Source of the DNA: DASXTC01 sp036505635
Lineage (GTDB): Bacteria > Acidobacteriota > Polarisedimenticolia > JACPZX01 > DASXTC01
Assembly (NCBI GenBank): GCA_036505635.1
Contig: DASXTC010000032.1
Coordinates: forward strand, 68,000 to 131,999
DNA length: 64,000 nt
Direction of reading: 5' to 3'
Shown: in pieces, positions 52,522 to 59,566 of the stretch
How positions within the stretch are numbered: position 1 is the stretch's first letter
Layout: each line of letters starts with the position of its first letter
Position numbers and translations under genes: made by a program
Notes under the pieces: generated by a model
What the model was told of the DNA's origin: nothing
Databases searched by the model: none
What the model saw: the letters and a program-made list of their open reading frames with translations, nothing else

Positions 52522-53307
52522 TCACACCAGGCGGCGGAGATAGAATCGCTTCAAGCCGCTGTAGACTGAGCGGCCCAGAAGAAACTGCGCCGCTTTCTTG
52601 AAGGGCTCGGACGCCAGCAACAGGAGTGAAATAATCGTTGCCCTGACTTTGCACTTGAAGAGTCTTGCAGGGGAAACGTCCCTGATGAAAAGCACGTTTC
52701 CCTGGCCTTCCTCGAGCCAGAATTCAGAAGCTGTTTCGATAAACCCGCGATCACACAGGAATTGTTTTACCTCGTCAAAAGTCTTCTGGCCCTTGAAGAA
52801 CGCGCGCGTCTCCACCTCGGTATGAATGCAGCACACCCTTTGAAGTATACCCTCCGAACCAAGAAGGGCCTCGAACGCGGCGCCCTCCACATCCACCCAT
52901 AAGGCGATCCTGGTGAAATGGCCGGCAGCGGATAAGAACCGGTCAAGGCGCAGGCTTTTTACATTGATGGTCTCCCTGACCGCGGTCTCCCCGATCATAA
53001 GCGAGCTCAGGCCCCGATTGGCCTCACGATCATTGTAGTCGACATCAGCGATGTTGAAGGCAAGCGTCCCGTCAGCAGCGGCCGCAGCTGCCTGCACAAG
53101 CCGGATACCGGCCGAGGCGATCTCGGGATCGCCTTCGATGGCCCGGAAGTTGTGGGGGTTGGCCTCAAAGGCGAAGACGGCAGCATCCGGAAGCGCGGTT
53201 CGGAATCGGAGCGCTTCCCTCCCGTCCATCGAACCGACATCGCAGACGCAGTCCGCCTTGAGCTCCTTTACGAGGGAGATGAAAAGGTTGCCTGGAAAGA
53301 GTTTCAC
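52522..53307 (-). CDS. FkbM-family methyltransferase
   Basis: This 261-residue protein starts at GTG. The Rossmann motif I is CVCDVGSMDGREALRFRTALPDAAVFAFEANPHNF, and LRLDRFLSAAG, RIALWVDVEGAAFEALLGSEGIL and IHTEVETRAFFKGQKTFDEV complete the FkbM family pattern (the L-W-x-D-V-E-G motif). Such enzymes O-methylate sugars or small metabolites. The coding sequence is visibly richer in A+T than the genes around it, as is the divergent GT2 gene at 53.6 kb. The pair sits just after tRNA-Ser and looks acquired. The family assignment is firm; the substrate is unknown. Confidence 0.88.
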   Translation of the reverse strand: MKLFPGNLFISLVKELKADCVCDVGSMDGREALRFRTALPDAAVFAFEANPHNFRAIEGDPEIASAGIRLVQAAAAAADGTLAFNIADVDYNDREANRGLSSLMIGETAVRETINVKSLRLDRFLSAAGHFTRIALWVDVEGAAFEALLGSEGILQRVCCIHTEVETRAFFKGQKTFDEVKQFLCDRGFIETASEFWLEEGQGNVLFIRDVSPARLFKCKVRATIISLLLLASEPFKKAAQFLLGRSVYSGLKRFYLRRLV

Positions 53308-53638
53308 GGGTCCACCCTAAAGACTGGTTATGGCTCCAGTCGAAATTATACTTTACAGTGAGATCTCCGGGAGAGAGGAACCGTCGGCCTTCCCCCCCTT
53401 TGTTCGGTCAACCTTCGAACTGCACAGGGCTGAAGCGGCCACGCCCTCGCTTCCCCCGTATCCCGCACCTCCTGCTGGTGAGAATACCAGCTTATCTGGG
53501 TATGCGCAGAATCGGGGGATGACCATCTCAACCGATTATCCGCCGCCGGGTCGGGATGATATCCTGAGGAGCACGGTATGTCGTGGAAACGAGTCTTTGC
53601 CCCGGCGCAAACAGGACTGACATCAGGAAGATGGCGCG
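53308..53638. other. Divergent gap between FkbM and GT2 genes
   Basis: A perfect TATAAT on the minus strand (53345-53350) could serve the FkbM gene, though its -35 is poor. A hairpin GCTGGT/ACCAGC (53474-53479 and 53486-53491) lies mid-gap. No gene is supported here. Confidence 0.5.
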
Positions 53639-54409
53639 ATGGAGAGAATAACCTTTGTACTAACCAGTTGTGGGCGGCCGGACCTCCTGCAACAGACGAT
53701 AGATAGCTTTTTCCGACACAACGACTATCCCATAGAGAAGTACATCATCATCGAAGACTCGGCCGATGAAAGAATGAAGGACTGGCTCCTGGAAAAGCAT
53801 GGCTCCGTTTTCGAGGTGATCTTCAACAAACCAAAGCTGGGTCAGATAAGAAGTATCGATAAAGCATACTCAAGAGTCCAGACTCCATACATATTTCATT
53901 GTGAAGATGATTGGCTGTTCTTCCGTGGCAACTTCATAAGCGATTCGTTGTCGGTTCTGCGGGAGGATCCGAAGATACTCCAGGTGTGGTTACGAGATCT
54001 GTGGGACACCAACAAGCACCCGCCCGAGCGGACGATTCGGCGAACCGAACAGGGAGTTCTTCACCGAAGAGTGACGCTTGATTACCTTGGATGGCACGGT
54101 TTCTCTTTCAACCCCGGATTGAGGCGAAAAACCGACTACGATCTTGTCGGTTCCTACGAGGCTATCAGGAATCAATACGTGAACATCGATCACGAGATGG
54201 CGATAGGTCAGAAATACAAAGACCTGGGCTACTACGCGACGATTCTGGAGGAAGCTGCTGTCGAGCACATAGGCTGGGACAGGCAGATCCCTAAGACCAG
54301 CACTTTCAAAAGGACGCTGCAGGCCTGTAGCCCGCCCATCCTGTCCACGCTATACCGCTTCGTCAAGAAACACCTGAGGCGCAGGAGCGCAGGGGCGCGG
54401 CCGGCGTGA
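53639..54409 (+). CDS. Glycosyltransferase family 2-like
   Basis: This 256-residue GT-A type protein begins MERITFVLTSCGRPDLLQQTIDSFFRHNDYP, with the nucleotide-binding start of GT2. The D-x-D equivalent is E-D-D in PYIFHCEDDWLFFRGNFI (about residue 90). YLGWHGFSFNPGLRRKTDY and EEAAVEHIGWDRQIPKTSTF form the acceptor side. It resembles fused or stand-alone capsular hexosyltransferases. The DNA is AT-richer than the flanking genes and codon choice differs accordingly (many ATA, AAA, GAA). With the FkbM gene it could modify the surface glycan made by the main locus. Confidence 0.82.
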   Translation: MERITFVLTSCGRPDLLQQTIDSFFRHNDYPIEKYIIIEDSADERMKDWLLEKHGSVFEVIFNKPKLGQIRSIDKAYSRVQTPYIFHCEDDWLFFRGNFISDSLSVLREDPKILQVWLRDLWDTNKHPPERTIRRTEQGVLHRRVTLDYLGWHGFSFNPGLRRKTDYDLVGSYEAIRNQYVNIDHEMAIGQKYKDLGYYATILEEAAVEHIGWDRQIPKTSTFKRTLQACSPPILSTLYRFVKKHLRRRSAGARPA

Positions 54410-54455
54410 ACCGACTGTCCCCGCGCGTCCAGCAGTCGTGCTGATACCATCAGCC

Positions 54456-55925
54456 ATGCGCTGGCTGCCGGCCGCCGTCGTCCTGACGGCTTTGGTCCTC
54501 TACCTCGTCACGCTCGCGCCGGGCCTGTTGTGGGGTGATTCGGCCAAGTTCCAGCGCATGGCGTGGGAGGGGGAGCTGCGCTTCGACGAAACCGGCCACC
54601 CGCTCTGGGTCTTCCTGGTCCATCCTCTTACCAGAATCCCCGGCCTCGACTCGACACGTGCCTGCAATCTCTCCTCGGCCGTCCTGTCGGCCGTGGCGCT
54701 CTGGCCCGCCTTCCGGATCATGCGAAGGCTCGACGCCTCCCAGACGGCCGCCGCGATAGCGTGTCTGGCCCTCGCGGTCTCCCACACGTACTGGTTCCAC
54801 GCCGTGATCGCCGAGGTCTACGCCCTCAACTCGTTGGCGTCCCTTCTCGTCCTCGATCTCCTCCTGGGCGCCGCGCACCCTGAGACACGAGGCCCGCTCT
54901 CGATCGTCCCCTGTCTGCTCCTCGGGCTTCTCTTCGGGGCCGCTTCCGGCAACCACCTGCTGGTCATGCTGTGGCTCCCAGGTCTTGTCTGGTTGGGGGC
55001 CGTCGCGATGCGTTCCGCCGGTCTGAGCGCCGCGGGCGCCGTCTCGGCAGCCGCCGGTTGCCTCGCGGGGCTGGCCCCCTTCGTCGCCTTGCACGCGATG
55101 GTCGGAATGTCCAAGCCGCTGCCGGTTCTCATCGCGCGCCTGGCGCGCCAGGCGCTCCTCCCGGAACGCCCTCTGGCTGACCTGGCCTCCCTGACCGGAT
55201 ACCTCTTGTATCAGTTCCCGCTGCCTCTCATGCTCGGGGCGGCCGTGGCCGGCGGAGCGCGTCTCTGGCGGGAAAGACGGGCGGAGGCGATCGGGTTGGC
55301 GCTCCTGTACGCCACGACCGCAGCGTTCGCTTTCAGCTATCAGGCGAAGGATCGTTTCGCGTTCTACCTCCCCTCGTACCTCGTCGTCGCAATCCTCGGC
55401 GCCTGCGGGCTCGACGCGCTCCTCTCGGCGCTGACGCCGCGACGCCTGCGCCCCGTCCACGCCGCCCTGGCTGCCGGCGCTCTGTGCGTGGCGGGCCCTC
55501 CCATTGCCTACCACCTCGCGGCGCGTCTGGCAGGTCCGGCGATCGTCAAGCTCGGTCCCGCGGCGCGCAACCTGCCGGGACGCGACGCCGCCCTCTACCA
55601 TCTCGACCCGGACAAGTCCGGAAACGACGGTGCCCGCCGCTTCTGCGAGGAGGCGTTCGCGGTGCTGCCCCGGGAAGCCGTGCTGCTGACCGACTTCACG
55701 ATTGGCGAGCCGCTGGCCTATCTGCAGGTCGTCGAGACCAGGCGACCGGACGTCGAGATCTTCTCCGCGCTACCCCGGTTGCAGCTCAAGATGGCGCTCG
55801 AGAGGCATCGCGCTGGACGCGAGGTCTACCTCGCCGCGGTCGATTCCTACTACGACATCGAGGGGATCTCCAGGCACTTCGACATCGTTCCGGCCGGCCC
55901 GCTGCACCACCTGATCGCGCGCTGA
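54456..55925 (+). CDS. DUF2723-like polytopic membrane protein
   Basis: This 489-residue protein has about ten membrane segments and opens MRWLPAAVVLTALVLYLVTLAPGLLWGDSAKFQRMAWEG, the DUF2723 pattern with the acidic G-D-S loop. TGHPLWVFLVHPLTRIPG and STRACNLSSAVLSAVALWPAF follow as in the family (H-P-x-x-x-x-L, R-x-N-L-x-S). DUF2723 proteins are GT-C-type, and protein O-mannosyltransferase-like activity has been proposed. A periplasmic C-terminal part has FCEEAFAVLPREAVLLTDFTIGEPLAYLQ. The ATG at 54456 is preferred to a GTG six codons upstream. No neighbouring gene fixes its substrate. Confidence 0.78.
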   Translation: MRWLPAAVVLTALVLYLVTLAPGLLWGDSAKFQRMAWEGELRFDETGHPLWVFLVHPLTRIPGLDSTRACNLSSAVLSAVALWPAFRIMRRLDASQTAAAIACLALAVSHTYWFHAVIAEVYALNSLASLLVLDLLLGAAHPETRGPLSIVPCLLLGLLFGAASGNHLLVMLWLPGLVWLGAVAMRSAGLSAAGAVSAAAGCLAGLAPFVALHAMVGMSKPLPVLIARLARQALLPERPLADLASLTGYLLYQFPLPLMLGAAVAGGARLWRERRAEAIGLALLYATTAAFAFSYQAKDRFAFYLPSYLVVAILGACGLDALLSALTPRRLRPVHAALAAGALCVAGPPIAYHLAARLAGPAIVKLGPAARNLPGRDAALYHLDPDKSGNDGARRFCEEAFAVLPREAVLLTDFTIGEPLAYLQVVETRRPDVEIFSALPRLQLKMALERHRAGREVYLAAVDSYYDIEGISRHFDIVPAGPLHHLIAR

Positions 55926-56082
55926 ACCGACTTCCCCCCTCCCCGATCCCTCTTCACACCGCGTCCGAAGATTAAGGCGAGCCATTCCCTCAAGTCTCTC
56001 TCTCCGTGTGACGACAATAACAATGAACCCTGACGATTGTCGCGAACATCACTCAACCGCGGAAACCCGTGGAGGGGATTTC

Positions 56083-56472
56083 ATGTTCCTCAGGCTCGCT
56101 CTCGCTTTTATCGTGGTCCTCGGCTCCGTGACGCACTGCCCCCAGGCCGACGAGCGGGAGGGTCGGACGAGCCGCGCCGAGGCCCGGCTTTTCTGGAGCC
56201 TGACGGGCGGCGTCTATCTCTCGGGGATGGGCGACTGGCTCACCACCGCACGTTTCAGGGAGCGGGGTGTGGAAGAGGCCAACCCCGTCATCGGGTCGTC
56301 GGCCGACAGCCCCGCGGCGATGGCGGCAATCAAGCTCGGTGGCGGAACGCTCGTGAACTACGCTTCGCAGCAGATGCGCAAGGACGGAAACAGATTCTGG
56401 GCCGTGCCGCAGATCGTGTGGATCGCGTTGAATGTCGCGGTGAGCCTCCACAATGCCAACGCGACAGAATGA
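56083..56472 (+). CDS. Small secreted or membrane protein of unknown function
   Basis: The product is 129 residues from the ATG at 56083, behind GGAGGGG. A signal-like segment (MFLRLALAFIVVLGSVTHC) is followed by a polar linker and two hydrophobic stretches (FWSLTGGVYLSGMGDWLTTARF; VPQIVWIALNVAVSLHNAN). ERGVEEANPVIGSS in between is the most distinctive motif and recalls DUF5658-type small membrane proteins (E-x-N-P-x-x-G), which is only a weak hint. The upstream in-frame part has no supporting signal. A strong intrinsic terminator lies about 215 bases downstream. Confidence 0.6.
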   Translation: MFLRLALAFIVVLGSVTHCPQADEREGRTSRAEARLFWSLTGGVYLSGMGDWLTTARFRERGVEEANPVIGSSADSPAAMAAIKLGGGTLVNYASQQMRKDGNRFWAVPQIVWIALNVAVSLHNANATE

Positions 56473-56688
56473 CCCGACAGTCAATCGCTGAAGACGATAT
56501 GGCCGGCCCCCGCCGGGTGGCGTCGCGCCGAACCGGGGCCTATGTTACCGGCGTAAAAGATCACGATTCCGGCTCCGCTCGCGTCCGCCGCATGCCGTCC
56601 GCTTCGCCCAAGGCGAGGGGAGTCGCAGTGATCGGGTCGCTCGTGCACGTCGCCCCTGACGTCCCCCTCACGAGCGACCTCAAAGGAA

Positions 56689-56738
56689 GGTCGGTCGCGC
56701 CCCAGTGCCCGCTGGACGCGGCCGGCCTTTCGTTTTTT
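56689..56738 (+). terminator. Intrinsic terminator
   Basis: An 11-bp stem with two G-U pairs (arms 56689-56699 and 56717-56727) encloses an inner CCAG/CTGG hairpin and is followed by TTTCGTTTTTT. It ends transcription from the 54.4-56.5 kb genes. Confidence 0.8.
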
Positions 56739-56774
56739 CCGGCCCCCCCTGGGTTCGCCCGGTCCGCTTTACCC

Positions 56775-56802
56775 TTGACTTGGGCCGCACGTCGTCTAAG
56801 AT
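56775..56802 (+). promoter_or_regulatory. Promoter of the parvulin gene
   Basis: TTGACT (56775-56780, 5/6) and TAAGAT (56797-56802, 4/6) are 16 bases apart, 53 bases before the ATG at 56856. Confidence 0.65.
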
Positions 56803-56855
56803 GCGCCGGACCACGCGACGTGGTCTAAACGCTTTTGGCGTCATCCGAGGAGACG

Positions 56856-57317
56856 ATGATGAAAATGATTGGCATCAGCCTGTTCGCCCTGGGGGTCTCC
56901 GCGGCACTGCCGGCGATGGCGGCCGGCGAGGGCTCGCAGTCGCAGCCCGCCGCGGAGCCCGAGCACATTCAGGTGCAGCACATTCTGATCGGTTTCACCG
57001 GGAGCGTCGGCGGCAAGCAGATCACCCGGACCCAGGACGAGTCCAAGAAGCTCGCCTACGAGATACTGGGTCGCGCGCGGAAGGGCGAGGACTTCGACGC
57101 GCTCGTCAAGCAGTACACCGACGACTCGGCTCCCGGCATCTACGGCATGTCCAACACCGGGATCGCGCCCTCGATGCCCGGCGAGTCCGCCAGGAACCGG
57201 ATGGTCGCGGCGTTCGGCGACGTGGGCTTCAAGCTGAAGGTCGGCGAGATCGGGATCGCCGACTACGAGCCGAGGACCAGCCCCTTCGGCTGGCACATCA
57301 TCAAGAGGGTCAAGTAG
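56856..57317 (+). CDS. Parvulin-type peptidyl-prolyl isomerase, secreted
   Basis: This 153-residue protein has a signal peptide (MMKMIGISLFALGVSAALPAMA) and a single rotamase domain: IQVQHILIGFTGS, LAYEILGRARKGEDFDALVKQYTDDSAPGIYGMSNTG, MVAAFGDVGFKLKVGEIGIADYEPRTSPFGWHIIKRVK. The first His of the parvulin fold (VQHIL) and the last (GWHIIK) are present. It would assist folding of exported proteins. GAGGAG precedes the ATG at 56856; a longer frame starting at 56835 has no ribosome site. It overlaps the convergent epimerase gene by 8 bases. Confidence 0.9.
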   Translation: MMKMIGISLFALGVSAALPAMAAGEGSQSQPAAEPEHIQVQHILIGFTGSVGGKQITRTQDESKKLAYEILGRARKGEDFDALVKQYTDDSAPGIYGMSNTGIAPSMPGESARNRMVAAFGDVGFKLKVGEIGIADYEPRTSPFGWHIIKRVK

Positions 57318-58302
57318 GCGCGCCGCGCAGCCAGCCGCCCACAGCGGCCATCCCCTGCTCCAGGCTCACGCGCGGAGACCAGCCCAGGTCGCGCCGCGCG
57401 CGCTCGATGCTGTAGGTGCAGCCCGCAGTCAGGAGCCGCAGCCCCATGCGCGACAGGGGTGGTCTGCGTCCCGTGAGCCGTCCGGCCCCTTCCAGCAGCA
57501 GGACGGCGGGCCAGGCGGCCAGCGACGGGATGGAGAAACGCGGTGGGGGGCAGCCGGCCGCGCTGGCCAGCGCCTCGAGGTATGCCTTCCAGGAGACCGG
57601 GCTGCCGTCGGTGATGATGTAGTCGCGCCCGGCGGAGGCTTCAGCCGCCAGCGCGGCATCGATGGCGTCCACGAGGTTGTCCACGTAGGTCACGTTGACG
57701 AGACCGCGGCCCCCCGCGATCAGGATCATCCGGCCCGCCTTCATCGAGTCGACGAGCTTCACCACCCACTCACCCGAGCGCGGCCCATAGACATCGCCGG
57801 GACGGAGGATCGTGACGGGGAACCCCGCGCTGTGCATCCCGCGCAGCAGCGACTCTGCCTCGATCTTGCTGTCGGCGTAGGGGAGCCCGATGTGGCGGAA
57901 GGGCATCTCCTCCGAGATCCCTTTCACTGCCGGCATCCCGTAGACGGTGACGCTGCTGATGTAGAGGAAGCGCGAGACGGAGGAGCCTGCGGCCCACGAG
58001 GCGACGTGGCGCGTCCCTTCGACGTTGACGCGCCGGTACGCCGAAAGGTCCCCCCACCCTCCCATCAGCGCGGCGCAGTGGACGACACAGGAGGCGCCCA
58101 GATCCGAAAGCGCGCGCCGCAAGGCCGTCTCATCGGTGATGTCCGCCTCGCGCACCTCGATCCCGGCGCTCGGGAGATGATCGAAGGCACGACCCGGAAG
58201 GTCGAGCGCCACGACGCGGCGCCCCGACCCGGCCAGACGCGATGCGACCCGACCACCGATGAAGCCGGCCGCCCCCGTAACCACGACCGTGTCGGATCCC
58301 AC
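57310..58302 (-). CDS. NAD-dependent epimerase/dehydratase (extended SDR)
   Basis: This 330-residue protein starts at a GTG preceded by GGAGG. VVVTGAAGFIGGRVASRLAGSGRRVVALDLPG is the NAD-binding loop. FLYISSVTVYGMPAV and GLPYADSKIEAE give the Ser/Tyr-x3-Lys catalytic set, and TILRPGDVYGPRSGEWV follows. The C-terminal part matches 3-beta-HSD/sterol or sugar epimerases (LINVTYVDNLVDAIDAAL-like; here LVNVTYVDNLVDAIDAALAAEAS). Substrate class cannot be fixed; a nucleotide-sugar or a hydroxysteroid-like substrate is possible. It lies 144 bases upstream of, and divergent from, a tRNA-Ser gene. Confidence 0.87.
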   Translation of the reverse strand: MGSDTVVVTGAAGFIGGRVASRLAGSGRRVVALDLPGRAFDHLPSAGIEVREADITDETALRRALSDLGASCVVHCAALMGGWGDLSAYRRVNVEGTRHVASWAAGSSVSRFLYISSVTVYGMPAVKGISEEMPFRHIGLPYADSKIEAESLLRGMHSAGFPVTILRPGDVYGPRSGEWVVKLVDSMKAGRMILIAGGRGLVNVTYVDNLVDAIDAALAAEASAGRDYIITDGSPVSWKAYLEALASAAGCPPPRFSIPSLAAWPAVLLLEGAGRLTGRRPPLSRMGLRLLTAGCTYSIERARRDLGWSPRVSLEQGMAAVGGWLRGAPT

Positions 58303-58376
58303 GCGTCCTCCCCCTGAGCCTTTCGGGAACACGGCTCGCCCGGCGGCGCGAGAGCATACATCAATCGGCCGCCGGC

Positions 58377-58405
58377 TTGCCCCGCCCGGACGACCCTGAT
58401 ATCCT
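58377..58405 (+). promoter_or_regulatory. Putative promoter of tRNA-Ser(GCU)
   Basis: TTGCCC (58377-58382, 4/6) and TATCCT (58400-58405, 4/6) are 17 bases apart, about 34 bases before the mature tRNA. Confidence 0.5.
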
Positions 58406-58445
58406 GCCTCCTCTTTCAAAGGCCGGCAAAGACACCGGACGCCGC

Positions 58446-58535
58446 GGAGAGGTGCTGGAGTGGCTGAACAGGGCGCCCTGCTAAGGCGTTACTCGGGAAA
58501 CCGGGTCGGGGGTTCGAATCCCCCCCTCTCCGCCA
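58446..58535 (+). tRNA. tRNA-Ser (anticodon GCU)
   Basis: The acceptor stem is GGAGAGG/CCTCTCC (58446-58452 and 58525-58531). The anticodon loop CTGCTAA has GCT at 58480-58482 on a GCGCC/GGCGT stem. A long class II variable arm, GGTTCGAATCC T-loop, discriminator G (58532) and an encoded CCA (58533-58535) are present. It reads the AGC/AGU codons. Confidence 0.95.
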
Positions 58536-58545
58536 CGGTGGCGTC

Positions 58546-58956
58546 ATGACCAGACCCGCGCAGCAGCCCCGCCTCACGGCCGACGTGATCATCACGAGAT
58601 CATCGGATCCACGGAAGGTGGTCCTCGTGCACCGGCGCAACCCCCCGCACGGATGGGCGCTGCCGGGCGGGTACGTGGATTACGGCGAGTCGGTGGAGCA
58701 GGCCGCCGTCCGGGAGGCACTGGAGGAGACCGGTCTTTCGGTGAAGCTCGAGAGGCTCTTCCACGTTTACTCGGACCCGGCACGCGATCCGCGGGGACAC
58801 ACCGTGACCGTGGTCTTCGTCGGGGAGGCCGATGGCCAGCCGGTCGGGGGGGACGACGCCGCCGACGCCCGCTTCTTCGACATCGGGGCGCTGCCAGGGG
58901 ACATCGCCTTCGACCACGCCGCAATCCTGAAGGACTTCCTCGATCGTCGCCACTGA
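58546..58956 (+). CDS. NUDIX hydrolase
   Basis: This 136-residue protein has a complete Nudix box GGYVDYGESVEQAAVREALEETGL (G-x5-E-x7-R-E-U-x-E-E-x-G-U, about residues 41-64). The N-terminal DVIITRSSDPRKVVLVHRRNPPHGWALPGG is typical of ADP-ribose or (d)NTP pyrophosphatases of about 140 residues. The ATG lies only 10 bases after the CCA of tRNA-Ser, and no Shine-Dalgarno site is visible, so it probably depends on the tRNA transcript. The specific substrate is not known. Length and the YVDYGESVEQAA wording favour the ADP-ribose type. Confidence 0.92.
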   Translation: MTRPAQQPRLTADVIITRSSDPRKVVLVHRRNPPHGWALPGGYVDYGESVEQAAVREALEETGLSVKLERLFHVYSDPARDPRGHTVTVVFVGEADGQPVGGDDAADARFFDIGALPGDIAFDHAAILKDFLDRRH

Positions 58957-58989
58957 ACCCGATCGCGGACGGCCCCGCCAGTGGAGGGT

Positions 58990-59559
58990 CTACTTGACCC
59001 TCTCGAGGTAGGAGCCGTCCTCCGTCGAGATCCTGATCTTCTCGCCGGGGCCGATGAAGGGAGGCACCAGGACCATGAGCCCGGTCTCCGTGACGGCCGG
59101 CTTGCGCTGGGCGGAGGCGGTGGCCCCCTTGAGCTCCGGTGCGGTGTCGACGATCTGGAGGTCGACGGTGAGTGGCAGCTCGACTCCCACCGCCGTCTGG
59201 TCGTGGAAGATGACCTGGATCTGCATGTTGGGCGTGAGGTAGTTCACGTTGTCGCCCAGGTAGTCCCTGTGCAGGTGGACCTGCTCGTAGTTCTGGGTGT
59301 TCATGAAATGGAAGTCGTCGCCGTCACGGTAAAGGAACTCCATCTCCGTCTCGTTGAGGATGATCCGCTCCACCATGTCCTCGGAGCGGAAGCGGTGGTC
59401 CATCTGGTTGCCGCTGCGCAGATTGCGCAGCTTGGACTGCACCATCCCGCGCCAGTTGCCGGGAGTGATGTGCATCACGCTCATGACGATGTACAGCTCG
59501 CCGTTCATCCGTACGCACATCCCTTTTTTGAGCGCGGTCGCCTTGGTCAGTTCCGCCAT
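58990..59559 (-). CDS. efp: Elongation factor P, variant tip loop
   Basis: This 189-residue protein has the three-domain EF-P fold: ALKKGMCVRMNGELYIVMSVMHITPGNWRGMVQSKLRNL (KOW-like domain I), FRSEDMVERIILNETEMEFLYRDGDDFHFMN (OB) and LPLTVDLQIVDTAPELKGATASAQRKPAVTETGLMVLVP with the conserved G-x-T-A-S-x-x-x-K-P-A. It rescues ribosomes stalled at polyproline. The tip loop reads P-G-N-W-R-G (33-38) instead of P-G-(K/R), so the residue that is normally lysylated or rhamnosylated is Asn. Arg37 could be functional instead. Confidence 0.93.
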   Translation of the reverse strand: MAELTKATALKKGMCVRMNGELYIVMSVMHITPGNWRGMVQSKLRNLRSGNQMDHRFRSEDMVERIILNETEMEFLYRDGDDFHFMNTQNYEQVHLHRDYLGDNVNYLTPNMQIQVIFHDQTAVGVELPLTVDLQIVDTAPELKGATASAQRKPAVTETGLMVLVPPFIGPGEKIRISTEDGSYLERVK

Positions 59560-59566
59560 CTTCCCC

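Larger units (their letters stand above)
56473..56855. other. Non-coding gap with terminator and promoter
   Basis: The first 215 bases show nothing recognisable. An intrinsic terminator (56689-56738) and a promoter (56775-56802) follow, separating the upstream membrane-protein genes from the parvulin gene. Confidence 0.65.

Noticed and set aside
52463..54440. A genomic island with att repeats next to tRNA-Ser
   Set aside because: Composition suggests transfer, but I could not find a repeat of the tRNA 3' end or an integrase, so no mobile element is annotated.
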